Source of the DNA: Sparassis latifolia
Taxonomy: Eukaryota > Basidiomycota > Agaricomycetes > Polyporales > Sparassidaceae
Reading direction: 5' to 3'
DNA: 64,000 bases
NCBI GenBank assembly: GCA_018466975.1
Contig: JAENRS010000016.1
Location: 62,001 to 126,000, forward strand
Each line of letters starts with the position of its first letter. The stretch's first letter is position 1. The notes under the pieces are model-generated. The model was not told where the DNA came from. It ran no database searches and saw only the letters and a program-made list of their open reading frames with translations. Of this stretch, positions 32,814 to 45,454 are shown piece by piece. Made by a program: the position numbers and the translations under genes.

Positions 32814-35800
32814 ATGGCTGGCAAAGCTCGTTGGTCAAAGCCCTATGGCTCCATGATGGTGTTGTACTACTCTAAGTGGAGAGACAGCAAGCGTGGTGCA
32901 CGTGCAGCTGTTGTGACAAAGGTCTCAGAGGCGATTACAGCAAGGGCGAATGCAAAGGGATGGGACAGGCCCAAGGTCAACACTCAAGTACATCGACATG
33001 GTAAATTTTTTCAGTCTACATCTTCTCACTTCCTGCATAGCAAATCGGCAACTGGTTCGCAAATAATAAGGCTGCATTGGGTCTCGGAATCATTCCCGGC
33101 ACGACAGATCGCAAGTTCTCTCTCGCAGATGCTGAACACATGGCCAAGGATGACGATTATCCCGATCTGACTGAAGGTGAAGGTGGGGCTGATCCCGCCG
33201 CTGTGGACGACGATGATGTAGAGCCATTCTCGGTGGAGGAAGATGCAGCTGATGTGCGAAAGAAGATGATGGGGCAGAAGTGGTCTTTGCAAAAGACTGC
33301 GCACTTGGCATGGTGAGAGGAGCTGTTGGAAAGGGTTGGCCAGGAGCATCCTGATGCGAAGGATCAAGTTGAGAAATTGGTCTGGTATACCAAGGCATTT
33401 GTAGATAAATGGCATGACCTGACCGACGAGGAGCGAGATGAACTGAAAGTGCTTGCTGCGAAGAAGACGAAGGAGTCGCAGATGGATCGAGCTGGGCAAA
33501 TTGCCTATGCTCAAAAGCATCTTGGCAGGATGGGTGAAGACTTCATCCAGACTGTGGAGACAAAGATGGGAGGAAAGGTTCTCATCCTCCTGGCCTTGCC
33601 GACAGAGAAGCCCACGCAGATTCGGCGCACCAAGTAAGTCTCGGCCATCATTATTTGCATTATTTTATTCACCGCCATCCTAGGCTTCAGTCACCTGATA
33701 CTGGTGGCTTTCTGAAGTTCACCGACTCTGTCGATGACTGGCAGAAAGATTTATGGAAGAAGTGGGGGATGTGGGCAATGAATGTTATGAGTAAGTCATA
33801 CCCATGGAATACGAAGCAACATGCACTAATCAATGACTAGTTCCGATGAGCTTAAGGATAATGATGCTGAAGAAGAGGATGAAATCGCACTCACCGACGT
33901 GCAGCACGAGATCAATGATGATGGCAATGCCATCGTTCCTGCATTTGAGGAGACGTGAAAGCTGACTCAAAAGCGTCATTTGGTCCGGGCCATTGTGACT
34001 CACCAGCATTGTAAGCTTCATTCTCAAAAGTGAATCTGTATCCATGCTGATGATATACATGCAGGAAAGATTGTTGATTCCAAGCGTGCAAAGTGCCCTT
34101 GAAAGAAGATCAGTGAAGATGTCCGCAAGTACATTGATGAGGCATGTTGGCCAGACAGCGTGGTCTTTGCCGAACCTTGGAACATCGGTGTTGACAACAT
34201 CGATTTGCTCCTCAAGCACTGGGAAAATCGACAGGCTATTGGCTCAGTTGCTTTCCAATTTCTGGTAGCAGCTGGTGGAGGTGATGCCGTGAAGCCCAGG
34301 GGAAAAAAGCAGAAAGACGTCACTGATATGAATGTTGGCAATTCGGCAGATGAAGGGGACCAGGACGACAACAATAATGAGGTGGAGGTCGGAGTCAATC
34401 ATCACACGAAGGGCAAAGGCAAGCAGCCTGCCATGAGGAAGAAGCATGTTCCCCCACATTCTGAGGAGGAGTTCGACTTGGATAATGTTTCCAGCGGCGA
34501 GGATGACTTAGTGGGGGTAAAGACGAAGGCTGCAATGAACAAGGCCAAGTTGATGCACACCGCCAATACTGCCTATGATAAGGAGGGATGGCAGCCATTT
34601 TCTGCACAGGATCTTGTTAACGTTCCTTGGATGGGAGACGCGAGTTCATCTGGAGTTGCTGGTGCTCCGGCAGCAATTGCACATGCAAGAAAACTCTATC
34701 CGAGGATCGCCAATCACCCAGAAGATATTATTCTGTGGCCCAGGTCAATGATGGTTGATGCCGACTGGTATAAGCACGATGTTAGCAGAATTGTGATCCC
34801 TCCGCCAGCATTTTCACTTTCGGATCCCGCTGAAAATGATGCGGCAGAGCTAGAGTGGGTTGACTGCCAGAAGGCGATTTTACTGACAATGTCTGCCCGA
34901 TTCCAAGGCTTCAGGATACTCGACCTCGAACATATCGTTCAGTGACCATCAATGGCATGGTTGGATAATCCGGGATGTTTCGCTCCGCGGTTGCTGGCTG
35001 ACGACACCGCTGCTATTCCTGAAGAATATGTAAAGGTGTGGAAATATAAGCCTGGAGTATGGCAAGCTATCGAGCATCCTCTTCGAGAGCAATGGATGCT
35101 TGCAGGCAATTGGGTTAGTGGTCTTCCATGCATTGTGCCATCCTATAAAGCCTTTCTGCAATGGAATTCCCCTCTGATGTGAGCGGTTACTGTTTTGGTC
35201 CAACTGATCGGGTCTCATGCTTGTTATTAGCAATAATCCGGAAGATGGATTGCCTGCTTCGGCAACTCAGCGATCTGAATTTCTTTTATCTCTGTCTACC
35301 TTCAAGGAGTACAGGCTTCTTGTCAAAGTCTGCCGACTCACTCCCGTAAGTCAATTTTGATTTCCGATAGATTATTCATCTGATCAGAGATGTAGTGTGT
35401 CACACTGATGCTCAAAGAATATCCTCGCCCAGCATGGGCATCATGGGAACTCGCACACCGTGAACTCCCTCCCGACTTCTGCACGCCGAAGGGAATTGAG
35501 ACCTTCTGTGCTTATATTGAGGCACGACCGTATTAGGGATTTGAGATGCTGACCTCAGCTTTGGAGCTCTCACTCATGACATTGGCAACTGGCTTGGTAC
35601 TGCGATTCATCACCGAGCATAATGATCCACAGACAGTTGCACTTGGCCTTGATGACACCCTCGTGTTGCAGCTTCGTCGACTATGTTGGCTCTTTGCACG
35701 GCAGATTTGTGCATATACGAAGACCACATATGCAGAGGGCAGCCTGACAGCATATGAATTCTCAGCATACTCAGCGATGACAGGCCTCGTGGAGGAGCCA

Positions 35801-36646
35801 GTAATCGTAGAGCATCGGATGGTGTGTATACTGCGAAAGCAAATGGATAAGGCCGGTAGGTGAATCGGGCAAGGCCAACCTCATAGGTGCAAAAGGATCC
35901 GACATTCTGTGAGGGATGTCGTGGTCATGCTCTCCGCTGATGCAACTCTTAACGATGTTAACGAATATCTGACTGATGACTACATGCGACACTATCGGGA
36001 AAAGGTAGAGTCGGGTCCTGTGCGAACAGCAGAAGCTGCATGGCTGATCTCCCAACAGTTGATCAAGACTACATCAGCACCTGCCGATTCTCAAGCAGCC
36101 ACAGCTGATAGCACTGCTGTGCAGCCACAGGTGAGGACATTCGTCCATCTCCTTGATCATAGTGCTGAAGTTAAACAGGCCTCGTCTCAGCTGCAACGTC
36201 GCCCAGCCCAGCCCACTCCTCCACCGGTAGAGTTTTTAGCTAATAGTGATGATGAACTGGCACCTCAGGAACGTCTGAAAACTCGCCAGTGACAACATCA
36301 TCAGCAGGCTCCTCCTGTTGCGGCCAGAGAGCCTCCAGAGGAGGATCAATTGCAAGAGGAACCCACCAGGTTTTGTTTTTATCGTCTTCACATTTGCTAA
36401 TCGTGTTCATTGTTTAATCACAATAGATCTGCTGAAAAGAAGAGAACTCGGGCACAGGTCAAAGATGGAGGCACTGCTCCCAGTACCTCCAGTGCTGTCA
36501 TTCCACGTCACACTGGCCGAGTGACTGTAGCAACAAGGAAGGCTCAAGCAGCTGCAGCTGGGGTGACAGCAGTGACAGAGGCGACACCTGCTCAGGTGGC
36601 AAAGGCCAAGGCTCCTGCGCGGAAAAAGAAGGGATCTCGGAAGTAG
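32814..36646 (+). pseudogene. Decayed 'ORF-B' paralogue of the second KDZ element
   Basis: Starts MAGKARWSKPYGSMM at 32814 and follows the same order of blocks as the minus-strand gene at 11560-14922: QIGNWFANNKAALGLG (versus KIREWLNNHA), an HMG-like helix DKWHDLTDEERDELK, DLWKKWGMWAMNVM, the acidic/Lys segment, WASWELAHRELPPDF and a basic Lys/Arg-rich C-terminus ending KKKGSRK. It is interrupted by TGA at 33314, 33956, 34100 and 34943 and TAG at 35534; further breaks near 35861 are likely. Most TGA sites fit loss of an arginine CGA codon. It lies directly upstream of the KDZ transposase on the same strand, whereas in the young element the two are on opposite strands. Confidence 0.7.
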
Positions 36647-36882
36647 ATATAATTTGCGCATTGTTATAACCTTGTCATGTTATGCAATATGAGAATCACA
36701 TTTTTTATGATTTGCACGAGGTAGAAAATCATATGACCAACACCAGGCAGCCAGCAAAATGATTACTCATTCATCACGTAATTTGGATTTCATGGAGCAT
36801 GCAGCCTGCACATGTTGATAAAGAGATTGCCCGCCACTTTCTTCTCCCTTGCTTTATCCCCACCACTTTCACCGGCATCACA

Positions 36883-39800
36883 ATGTCTCCAAGAAGTCAA
36901 AAGCAGTCCAGGAAATTGAAGCGCCATCGCAGTTCAATTGAGGATGTTGACCTTGTAGAGGTCTGGGCACGCCGGGGCAGAAAGTGGGTGATGCGAGCTG
37001 TGCAAGGTACACCAAAGTCGAGTCCTGGGACAGGAAGGAGGAAGGGTACAGCTGTAGAAGGACCAAGCCAAACTTTAGCTGCGCCCTCTGGAAATCACAT
37101 TATTGGTGATGATGGCCTGGATCCGTTTGCTCTGAAACCGCTGTCAACTAGGACACGTAGTGGCAAGGTGAGTGAAGAATGATGGAGATGATGTTTGCTC
37201 ACTTTTTCCACATTGTAGTCACAACAGGACCTGATGCATTCATGGCTTCCCTATCGGGCTGAGTATCTGTCGGAGATATTGGGCATGGAGGCACCTCTGG
37301 AGGATCGTGGATGCACTAATTGCAATGCACCTGATGGCCAGTTTCATTGTCGAGACTGCTGGGGGGATCATTTTGAATGTCTCCGATGCTGCCTTGATTC
37401 ACATCGCTGACAACCATTTCATCGTCTCGAACGCTGGGTTCAGAATCGGTTTGTCAAAATTTCTCTGGCTTCAATGGGGTTCATCCTTCACCTGGGGCAT
37501 GGCGGAAATGTATGTCCATGTGGATTTGGTGTCCAAGATGGATGGGAGGATGTCATTAATCTTGAGGGAGATCTCGGGCTGCAGCTGGAAGATGAAGGCC
37601 AGGTACATTTTTTGGGTGAAGATGTCGTAGATGATTGACAGGAGGGAGAGGTGGTTATTGCTTCATGCAATGGAGTCTATGTGCAAAAGGTAAAATGGTG
37701 TATATGTCCTGATGCAGCTCCTCGCCACATTCAGATGCTTCAAATGGCCCTTTATCCTGCCAGTCAGCTTTGCCCCAGAACAGCATTCACCTTTGATGTC
37801 CTCAAATATTTTAGTATTGATGCCATAGTTTGCAACACCTCGGCATCCAGGTTCTACACCAAGATGCGATGGTTAACCAATAATGCTGCACCCCAAACTG
37901 TTCCTGTGAGTAATCTTAGTTATATGATAAGTCTCTTGGAGGTAATCTGCCTGTTTTAGGACCATTATAGGGAACTCATGAGGGTTTCCCGCCAGTGGCG
38001 AGATATTACAGTTCGGAAATGGTTTGGCTTTGGCCATGACCTTCTTAAGAGCCCAGGTCGTGGGGAGTTGGCTTATTTTTGTCCGGCTTGCCCCCAACCA
38101 TGTCTCAATTTACCTGAGAATTGGCAAGAAGATCCTGAAATGTGAGTGTGATAATAAATGATTTCAGAGCTCTGACTGAAATTCAAGATAAAGCGGTGTG
38201 TATCGTCGCACAATAGTGGCAGATGGAAACTTCACCTTGGAGCATATGAAGATGCGTCGGCCTGAGAATGATGTGCCTCTGACTAATGGTCAAGGATTCA
38301 TGGTTGATGATGTGGAGTATCAAGATCATTTGAAGTGCAGTAAAGAAACTATTGAGGTGCATGCAATAAGATGAGTTGGAACTGCAATTGAGCTCTGGGA
38401 GATATCTGCAGAAATCTAGATGTGCAAATCACCGCGCTGTGAATCAGGCCAATGCTAATCGCCATAATCTAGAGGCCACAGGTGTTGGAGCATGTGTCTG
38501 TGCTCACCATGGGTGTGTCATACCCCATTCAGTGGTTGACTTCCAAAAAGGAGAGAGGTAAGCATATTCCAACCAATCACATCTCCTTTGCCAAACATTC
38601 CATCTCTGCACGACTCTCAGACAGATGAACATAGACTACTCCATCTGCCAGGTGCTTCTATATAACACTGAAGGGCTCCAGTTCATGGATGTGTGCTACG
38701 ATGTCGCATGTCAGTGGTGGATTCACTTTCTGGAGCGCGTTGCAGATAGCAAATATCTGAAGGTTGCAGACAAGATAAAGATCATTGCCTATGTGGGGAA
38801 GTTCCACCTTGGGGCCCACATTGCAGAGTGTTTTGCCAAGTTCTCCTTAAACTTCGGAAAAGACATGGGTGAGATTGAGGGTGAGGTTGTGGAGATGCTG
38901 TGGTCCAAAATGAATGGCACAGGTCCTTCAACACATGCAATGACCAAGGCACACCGACGAGAGGTTCTGGATGATCATTTTTGAGACTGGAACTGGATGA
39001 AGCTGCTGGGCATTGGTGGGCACTGTTCTTTTGCTGTTGCGCTGATGAGGGTTAACAGTACTTCAGTGAACATGCTCCGAACCAAGTATTCCAAGGCTGT
39101 CAAAGGTGAATCTGAAATGGAGCAAGAGTTTGTTGATCTCTCAACCACGATGACCGAGGACGATATCAAAGTGTGGACTGAGCAGGAGACCGTGGCTATG
39201 CGAGAGCGTGGTGATAAGTTGAACATATACAATGTCAACTTGGAGAAGGGTATGTGCATTCTCCAAGCCAGATTTCGTCTGATTGAGCAAACTGAGCCAT
39301 AGCTCCATCCATGGGTGATATTCGCCTTCTGCTCACGACAGAAGAAAGACAGTCACCCAATGAGAAGGGTAGAGTCCTGGAAAGTGGAACAGTAACCTGA
39401 TTGAGCACTGGAATAAATATCGAAAAGACACAGTGAGCCAGTTGACATTCACTTCGGTCTCTTTGCTCAGTCTGTGCTTCAGAGATGACATACAAGTAAT
39501 GGCAAAACACCTCACCAAGCGAAGCTCCACCACGGACAAGAATTCGGTGGAGATGAAGCGAAATTTGCTGCAGAAAAGAATTGATGGATTTCACAATCGC
39601 ACAACGGCGCTATTAGATGGTGAAGACATTAAGCACTTAGAAATCTCCTCTAATGAGGTGGCAGATGAAGAGGGTTGGACCATGGAGGATGTGGAGGAGA
39701 ACCCAGAAGATATTAAAGAGGAGGTGTTGCCAGAGAACATCACTCTCCTGCTTCCCTCCTCACTTGGCATTGAGCAATGCAAGACGGTGGGATGGGAGAG

Positions 39801-40555
39801 CATTGCACAGCAGGAGTTACAGCTACGGGTTGGCCAAGCCAATGACTGTCTTGAAGACTTGCGACTCTTGTTAGGTCACAAGTCTTTGCTTTTCTGGACC
39901 AAATTCAGGCACAATAAGTCTCAATGGCACAAAACCCGAAATGCAGCTGAGCTCAGGAAGATTGGTCAGCAAGAGCGCAAAATCATTAGACGATACAAGT
40001 GTGCTAGGAAAGCCCTGATCTGTTTAGGAGCAAGTGAACAGTTGTTAACACAATATCTTGACATTCAAAAGGAAGACACGAAGATGCCTGGAGACATTGT
40101 GGAGGAGAATAGAGTTGGGCAGAGGAATGATAGATTGATGTGGTTTTGGAAACTTGGAGGTGAGAATGCTCGAAATGCATGGGGGGAAAGTGTGGACAAT
40201 AATACGGAAGATGTCGGTCGAAATGCCATGAAGGAGGGTGAGTGACTATCTGTTTATGCCTGGTCAAACTTATTCACAGATGGTAATCACCATGTCAGTT
40301 GATCGAGTTAACTGGCTGAGAGCAAAGGCATGATACACAAGGTACAAGGAGGAGGTACCGAAGGTGCGACATGAGATGTTATGGACTGTCCTGTGGTTTG
40401 AACGCAAGCAGCATGAGTGGCAGACCAGGGAGATGGAGGCAGTGAATGCAGGTCTACGTGGTCATGCATCCTATGCAGCAAAGCAAGGTGCAATGTGGAA
40501 GGACTTTGCACTTCAATCACAGCAGGCATTCAATGGTCAAATGATTGTCAGGTAG
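36883..40555 (+). pseudogene. Decayed KDZ transposase with CxC2 domain (second element)
   Basis: Same exon plan as the transposase at 17562-21253. Start MSPRSQKQSRKLKRHR; CxC2 cluster CTNCNAPDGQFHCRDC, CLRCCLDSH and PFHRLERW, LGHGGNVCP; core VADGNFTLEHMKMRRP, CAHHGCVIPHSVVDFQKGER, NIDYSICQVL, DVCYDVACQW, GKFHLGAHIAECF and IEGEVVEMLW; tail NWLRAKA. Conserved acidic catalytic positions are still present. It is inactivated by TGA codons at 37408, 37636, 38982, 39398 and 40331, again where arginine is likely. The intron after GER has a normal GTAAGC donor. CpG is sparse (10 in 39481-39900 by hand count) compared with the young copy (14 in 20521-20700). Confidence 0.85.
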
Positions 40556-40748
40556 TCTGCGAGTTGCAAAGGTAGATATGCAAAATTAGCCAATAAATGT
40601 GTGTGACTGGCTATGTAGATTTGGACGAGTGTATCCTCTGGGACCTTAAAGAAGCATGGTGTCAGCAAGACCTTTAAGTTTGGATGCCTTAGCCTGGAGC
40701 ACCATTTGTGTAGAAAGTTATACGGCCATGGCCAGAGTGTGGAAAACT

Positions 40749-41330
40749 CTATATAGAATGAAAATTTCTAGATTCTCGGCCGAGGCCACCATTTTCACAA
40801 ACACTATATAGGGCATCCTTGGCCAATGCCAAAGTTCAGCAGACCTTATATAGAACAGAAATTCCAGGATGCTCGGCCAAGGCCACCATTTCCACAAGAA
40901 CTATATAGGATCTTTTTAGCCGAGGCCAAATTTCAGACAATCCTATATAGAATGCAAATTTCTCAACCCTTGGCTGCAGGCATTATTTCCACAAAAATCT
41001 ATATAGGGTACTCTTGGCCAAGGCCAAATTTCAGAAGATGCTATATAGGATCGAAATTTCATATGCCTTGGCCAAGTGGACCATTTACACAAAGATTCTA
41101 TATAGGTCCACTTGGCCAAGCCCAACTGTCTGCAAACTCTATATAGGATTGGAATTTTATGACTCTTGGCCAATGGCACTATTTCAGCTACAATCTATAT
41201 AGAGACATGGCGGCCGACCCCAAAATGCTCGACAACCTATATAGACTTCAAATCGCACCTCCCTTGGCTAACTCCCAAATATGCTACTCAGCCTATATAG
41301 CCTAATTATCTTGGCCAACCCTATATCTCC
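40749..41330 (+). repeat. CTATATAG subterminal array of the second KDZ element
   Basis: Twelve CTATATAG-type boxes (40749, 40804, 40845, 40901, 40943, 40999, 41041, 41098, 41139, 41194, 41237, 41293) alternate at about 56 and 42 bp, a ~98-bp period with two boxes. Between boxes are TTGGCCAAGGCC-like palindromes and an AAATTTC element. It lies 3' of the KDZ gene, as the subterminal array does in the young element. Confidence 0.85.
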
Positions 41331-41424
41331 ATCCTATATTATATTCTTGGCCAACACTCAGTTTTATGGAAATTTACACAAAATGTTCCACCTCGGTTAT
41401 ATGGAAGTTTAGGTATATATTGGC

Positions 41425-42589
41425 TGAATGGGCTTGACATCATCCATGGGGATGGATGACAGAAAGAGGTCCAACCACTCGAGGATGTGTGAGCTTTCCC
41501 CACGGAAAGCCGTCGTGGATGAAAGCAGGAGCATCGCACAGTCGCGCAGGCCGATCCAGATCGACTTGACACCCGACACATCCATTAGGCACCAAATCAA
41601 GCACCTCTTCAGCTCATCGGGCATGTAAGTGTCTGGAAGGCGGGAGCATCAGTCGAATCGTGCAGCAGCAGGACAGGGGGAGTGCGACACTTACCCCCAG
41701 AGCTTCCCGCGGCCTTCAAGGCCTGTGTCTTCTCTATGCATTTCGGCTCCTGGTGCTTGGCCGATGACTCTGCAGTGTGGATGCGGATGTCAGTGCGCAA
41801 CGACATCTGTGCATCGGGGTCATCCTTGTACAGATAGGCGTTGTTGCGATGCCAGCTCTCAAGCGCGTTGATGACCTGCGAGACGTGGGATTTGCCCATG
41901 TTCGACCCCGTGATGGCCTCGTTCTTGCCCTGGCGGCACTGCAACAAGGTGTGTGTCAGCGGGAGAGCAGTGGCATGGCATGGTGCAGAGGAGTGCTGCC
42001 GCACCTTTTCGCGCATTATCTCGTACTCCAGGAAGAAGGAGGCCTTAAGGGCGGTGACAGGGAACACCGGAACAGGCACTTCCCCCAGTGCAGGCTGGCA
42101 GCGCTCGGCCTGGAACGTCGCCCAGTACGTCGCGTAGTTCTTCACGTGGCAGTCATAGCTTGAACTGGTCTGGTTGTCATCTTGATCCAACTGCACCTTT
42201 TTGACGCGTGTGTCGTGAGACTCGAGCTCCAGCCGGGCGAGCGAGTGCCGCAGCGAGCCCGCGGCTGCCACAGCTGCCGGAGGGTTCATCGGAGGTTGCC
42301 AGGCGGGCTCCCGTGCTGAGGCCAGACCGTAGCTCGAAGTGGGAGGGTACACGAAGCCCTCGCGACTCATGGTGAGCAGGCCCGACACCTCGGGCATGAG
42401 TGCGGGGGCCCGCGGCGGCTCGTAGTGCACATAAGTCGAAGCAACAGCGGGCGCGGGGCCACCCGCCGCCAGCTTGCTGCCCGCAATGGCACCATCGTCA
42501 GCAGAGTGCTGTCCGGCGAGATCACCAGCGTCATCTTCTTGCCGCCGCTTCTTCGAGATCGGCGGTGGCGGTGAGTCGTAGGAGACCAT
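41425..42589 (-). pseudogene. N-terminal half of Ndc10/GCR1-type (Crypton-like) protein
   Basis: Starts MVSYDSPPPPISKKRRQED at 42589. A long low-complexity leader is followed by YATYWATFQAERCQ, a helical block ending HVSQVINALESWHRNNAYLY, then a 62-nt intron at 41633-41694. The next exon reads YMPDELKRCLIWCLMDV and GLRDCAMLLLSSTTAFRGES. The last block is the conserved opening of the tyrosine-recombinase-like part in fungal Crypton/Ndc10 proteins. Homology stops at IPMDDVKPI (about 41430), exactly where the AT-rich end of the CTATATAG array begins. The rest of the protein is missing here but its C-terminal half lies at 1-1185. Confidence 0.75.
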
Positions 42590-45233
42590 TCAAAATTGTT
42601 CTTGCTGTGTCGACCGGCCCATGGTGTGACCCGGGTGGTGATGAGGACGGTGAGACGAGCTGAGGGAGGCCGCACGAGCAGCGAGATGTCACGCGGAGGG
42701 TGCTGTGCCAAAGACAGGCACCACAGATCGAGCTGCACGTTGCTCTGTTCCACTGGCAAACACCTTGGTGCACCGCTGCCGCAGAAGGATGGCGGTGGTA
42801 CCTGACCGAAAAAAAGGTGTGAGTCAGCCGCTGCCGAAATCAGAAGGATGGCGGTGGTAGCGAGTCTGACCGAAAAAAAGTGTGTGGGTCAGCACGGAGA
42901 GTGGTGGACCCAAAGGAAGGACACTACCGGTGGGAAGAGGGCCAGAAATCAGGCGGCGGGGCGCGTGGAGCGAGGAAGATGGGGTTGGGCCTTTGTTTTA
43001 CAGGGAGGACGGTGGTGGACCCACAGTAGCGGTGGGAAGAGGCCGCGATCAGAAATGTGAGGGCGGCGGGGCGCGATCGGAGCAGGACAGGGCAAGGGTC
43101 ACGATGTGAAATGACACGAGGCACGCCGTGAACGGTTGGCGCGGGATGGACGGCAGAGAGAAAAAAAAATGTATTAGATTCTTGCGTACGTTACAGCGGC
43201 GAGCAGCCGGTGTTGCGGGTGATCGCAAGTGAACGAGTTGCGCTCCGTCCTCGTCCTCTTCAAGTGTGGGGCAGGGGCAGAAGGAGATTCTTTAAAATAA
43301 AAATGCGAAGAAAGGAAGTAAAAATTTCGAGTAGGATACACACAGGAAGAAGAAGAGTGGCCGCGCGGCAGGGCGGGCTGTGACAACAGGCCTAGTGAGG
43401 CAGAGGCGGCATGTCCGCTTTTTTCGCATGTTTTCTCGTTCACGTTCGGGGAGGGCACGACAGCGGTGGGGCCGCAACATGCAGGGCGAGAGTGACTGTG
43501 ATGCGGTCGGTGCGATGAGCTCAGGCGCGGGGCTTGCTGGCTGAGGCATGGGGCTTGCTGGCTGGCGCGTGGGGCGCGAGGGCCAGCGCAGGCACGGGAC
43601 ACGTTTATTCGTTCATTCGTTCACTGCCTTGGGGTGGGCCGGCTAGTGAGGGACGCACGCGGGCCAGGGTAGCAGTGCAGGGGTGCAGGGGCGATGGCAG
43701 CGAGGTGGCGGTGGCAGTGGCAGCAGGCGATGACAATAAACATCGGGCTAGGCGCCCACGAGCTGCCCGCCACGCCACGCGCGCCCTGGCTGGCTGCCAT
43801 GCCGGGTTCACCCGAGCGCACTTGTGGGCCTTTAGGGGTAGGGTTCCGTGCAGCCAAGTCCTGATGACCGGCGTGTACAGGGCTGGTGACCCTTCAATTC
43901 CTTTTATGGGGGGTCACCACCGTGGTCACCAGGGTGGAGCAGTGACCCGTAATATACTCTATATATGCAGGTCTGTATGCGGTCATAGATGTGGGCTGCG
44001 CATATATAGGCGATAGAGGGCCTGACTTGAGAACCGCGCGCAGGTGGTGGTGGTGGTGGTGTATTACCGGCATGGGTCCCAGTTAGGAATGCTGGGTTGT
44101 CGCTGTAATAAGTACAAGCAAAGCCAGTAGTACTACTATGATGCTACGCCATGCCTACTTCGTTATTACAGCAACGCATCGATAATCGATACCGGTCCGA
44201 TAGCCTCATACCCATCCGCCTACACTCCTGGCCATAGTAGTGAAAAACACAGGCAGACCAGGGGATAAAACCTGGCAGGAAAAATTTGCAAAAAACCTGC
44301 CCAGGAATCAGATGTGGTTCCCCACATATCTGATGACACTCACCTCTGACCAGAGTGGGCAATGAGATGAGGACCATGTTCACGGCATCAAGTTATGATG
44401 CTAATCAAATAAGGAAATGTATTCGGCTTCGTCAGAAATGACGAAGAGCGGATAATAGGGGTGGACATCACATGTCCACTTAGTAAGGGAGGTAGGTAGA
44501 AAGGCAAGCACAATGTAACAACGGCGCGTGTTAGGTCAAGTGGCGCAAAGAGTGAATGCTGCGAGAGGGAATGCACAATAGCGGGGGAGGATAAATGAGA
44601 GCACACCCGAAATACTACGTGAAATGAAAGATGAGAAATGGAGGGAAGCAAAAAGACGGATTGTGTGCGGTAAGTATGTACAGACAGAAGCTGGGGCGGG
44701 AACGTATAAGTGGGAGAGAAGAGGACAGAGGAGGTCGTTGAGGAAAGCACAGCACAGATGTGCGAGATAGAAGAGAACAAGTTGAAAAGGAGTCTAGCAT
44801 TCATTAGCAGAGATCAAGAGAGGAGGAGAGTTGAAAAAGAGGAACAGAGGAGAGGATAGGAGGAAGATGAGATAATTTTTCTGCTGCGGGAGAGAGCCAC
44901 AGCCTTCTGTGGAGAAGAAGGACCACAGGCAACTGCCTCAAACGGAAGCAGGCGTCCGTCAAAGACGGGGAGAGAAGAACAGTAGGAAAAAAATGGAGGA
45001 GAGGATAGGAGGAAGACGAGATAATTTTTCTGCTGCGGGAGAGAGCCACAGCCTTCTGTGGGGGAGAAGGACCACAGGCAACTGCCTGGATTGGAAGCAG
45101 GCATCCGTCAAAGATGGGGAGAGAAGAACAGTAGGGGAGGATAATACGGAGAAATGGGACGTGGAGTACTATGGAATACTTTAGGGATCTCCAATTGAAG
45201 GTCTGTCTGCCACTCCGGCAGTAGGCTCGTTAA
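42590..45233. other. GC-rich then repeat-rich non-coding stretch
   Basis: 42780-43100 holds diverged tandem copies of a segment with GACCGAAAAAAAG and GGATGGCGGTGGTA, upstream of the Ndc10-type start, so probably its 5' region. 43174-43860 is GC-rich with only antisense-looking ORFs. 44097-44176 contains an imperfect hairpin (GCTGTAATAA .. TTATTACAGC). 44852-45137 is a 149-bp tandem duplication. No supportable gene. Confidence 0.4.
44852..45137 (+). repeat. 149-bp tandem duplication
   Basis: GAGGATAGGAGGAAGA..GAGATAATTTTTCTGC occurs at 44852 and at 45001. Both copies include CACAGCCTTCTGTGG and CACAGGCAACTGCCT, themselves partly palindromic. Confidence 0.85.
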
Positions 45234-45284
45234 CCAGCCTCTAGTATATAGGAAGAAAGCATCGTTCCTCTATATAGAGGCTGG
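45234..45284. repeat. 51-bp palindrome with CTATATAG core
   Basis: CCAGCCTCT..TATATAGGAA, a 10-nt spacer, then TTCCTCTATATAGAGGCTGG. Arms of about 20 bp with one or two mismatches. It lies immediately outside the inverted repeat at 45287. Confidence 0.75.
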
Positions 45285-45454
45285 ATCCTCGTATGACGGG
45301 CTTCTGAGAGGTCCCCCATGGGAACTGCGGAGTTTGAACATGCCGACAGCAAAAACGCGCACAGAACTTTCAGGGCAAGCGAGACGCGTCGCAACGCATA
45401 TCTGAGCATGCCCACGACACCCATATACATACTTTTACTCATATATCCGCCATT

